Below, piece by piece: positions 63,925 to 64,000 of a DNA stretch of 64,000 nucleotides. The notes under the pieces were generated by a model that worked only from the letters and a program-made list of their open reading frames with translations, searched no databases and was not told the origin of the DNA. The stretch is taken from positions 6,819,501 through 6,883,500 of the forward strand of contig WPIO01000012.1 in NCBI GenBank assembly GCA_009760855.2. Reading direction: 5' to 3'. The stretch is from Cristatella mucedo (lineage: Eukaryota > Bryozoa > Phylactolaemata > Cristatellidae). Position numbers and translations under genes: made by a program. How positions within the stretch are numbered: position 1 is the stretch's first letter; each line of letters starts with the position of its first letter.

Positions 63925-64000
63925 GTTGCTGCACGCTCAATGACAACAAGCATACCATGGTTAGAGGTGACATGCACAGGGTCAGCACGTAAATAGGGTT
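63925..64000 (-). mobile_element. LINE family A 3' untranslated region, cut by the window edge
   Basis: Minus-strand GTGCTGACCCTGTGCATGTC and ACCATGGTATGCTTGTTGTC match the family A 3' untranslated region. The element runs off the window. Confidence 0.65.

Overview
The window is nuclear DNA of an invertebrate animal; the phylum cannot be fixed from the sequence alone. It has spliced genes with GT-AG introns, long transposon-filled introns, many L2/CR1-like non-LTR retrotransposon pieces, tRNA-derived SINEs, very long microsatellites, and a STIM gene, which is an animal-lineage calcium sensor. No bacterial, organellar or CRISPR features were seen.

Two host genes are supported, both on the minus strand, and I reconstructed their exons by matching protein-family motifs to splice sites with consistent phases. 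(1) At 15741-26131, ten exons encode a predicted 600-residue NAD(P)-dependent short-chain dehydrogenase/reductase of the dihydroflavonol-4-reductase / cinnamoyl-CoA-reductase-like group. It has an acidic N-terminal extension and a 180-residue C-terminal tail with VAVAPE repeats. (2) At 39037-57303, eleven exons encode most of a STIM protein, the ER calcium sensor that gates Orai channels: the second (hidden) EF-hand, SAM domain, transmembrane segment, coiled coil 1, the CAD/SOAR channel-activating region, an acidic segment and a Lys-rich tail. The signal peptide and canonical EF-hand exons were not found and probably lie beyond the right edge. The two genes do not form an operon and show no functional link.

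Layout: 1-5.98 kb is old repeat debris. 5.98-7.56 kb is an odd composite element with GGGGAATGTCC clusters at both ends and an LTR-like block inside. 8.2-11.3 kb is a nested stack in which a SINE and a second LINE sit inside one L2-like LINE. 12.3-15 kb is LINE and SINE debris. 15.7-26.1 kb is the reductase gene with LINE and SINE copies in its introns. 26.3-39 kb is intergenic, with LINEs, SINEs and a short inverted-repeat element. 39-57.3 kb is the STIM gene; its introns hold about 256 bp of CA repeat, about 520 bp of CAGG repeat, a nearly intact LINE open reading frame, a dead Tc1-like transposase and a SPIN-like hAT element. 57.3-64 kb is probably the 5' intron of STIM and holds a broken copy of a multi-copy uncharacterised gene family, plus LINE and SINE pieces.

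I use two working names for the LINEs. Family A ends in a 9-bp stem-loop followed by ATT repeats; family B ends near GGAGATACAT. SINE-1 is a short tRNA-headed element whose 3' tail resembles the family A tail. SINE-2 is about 170 bp, with a clear B box and a different tail. These names are mine and are not database names.
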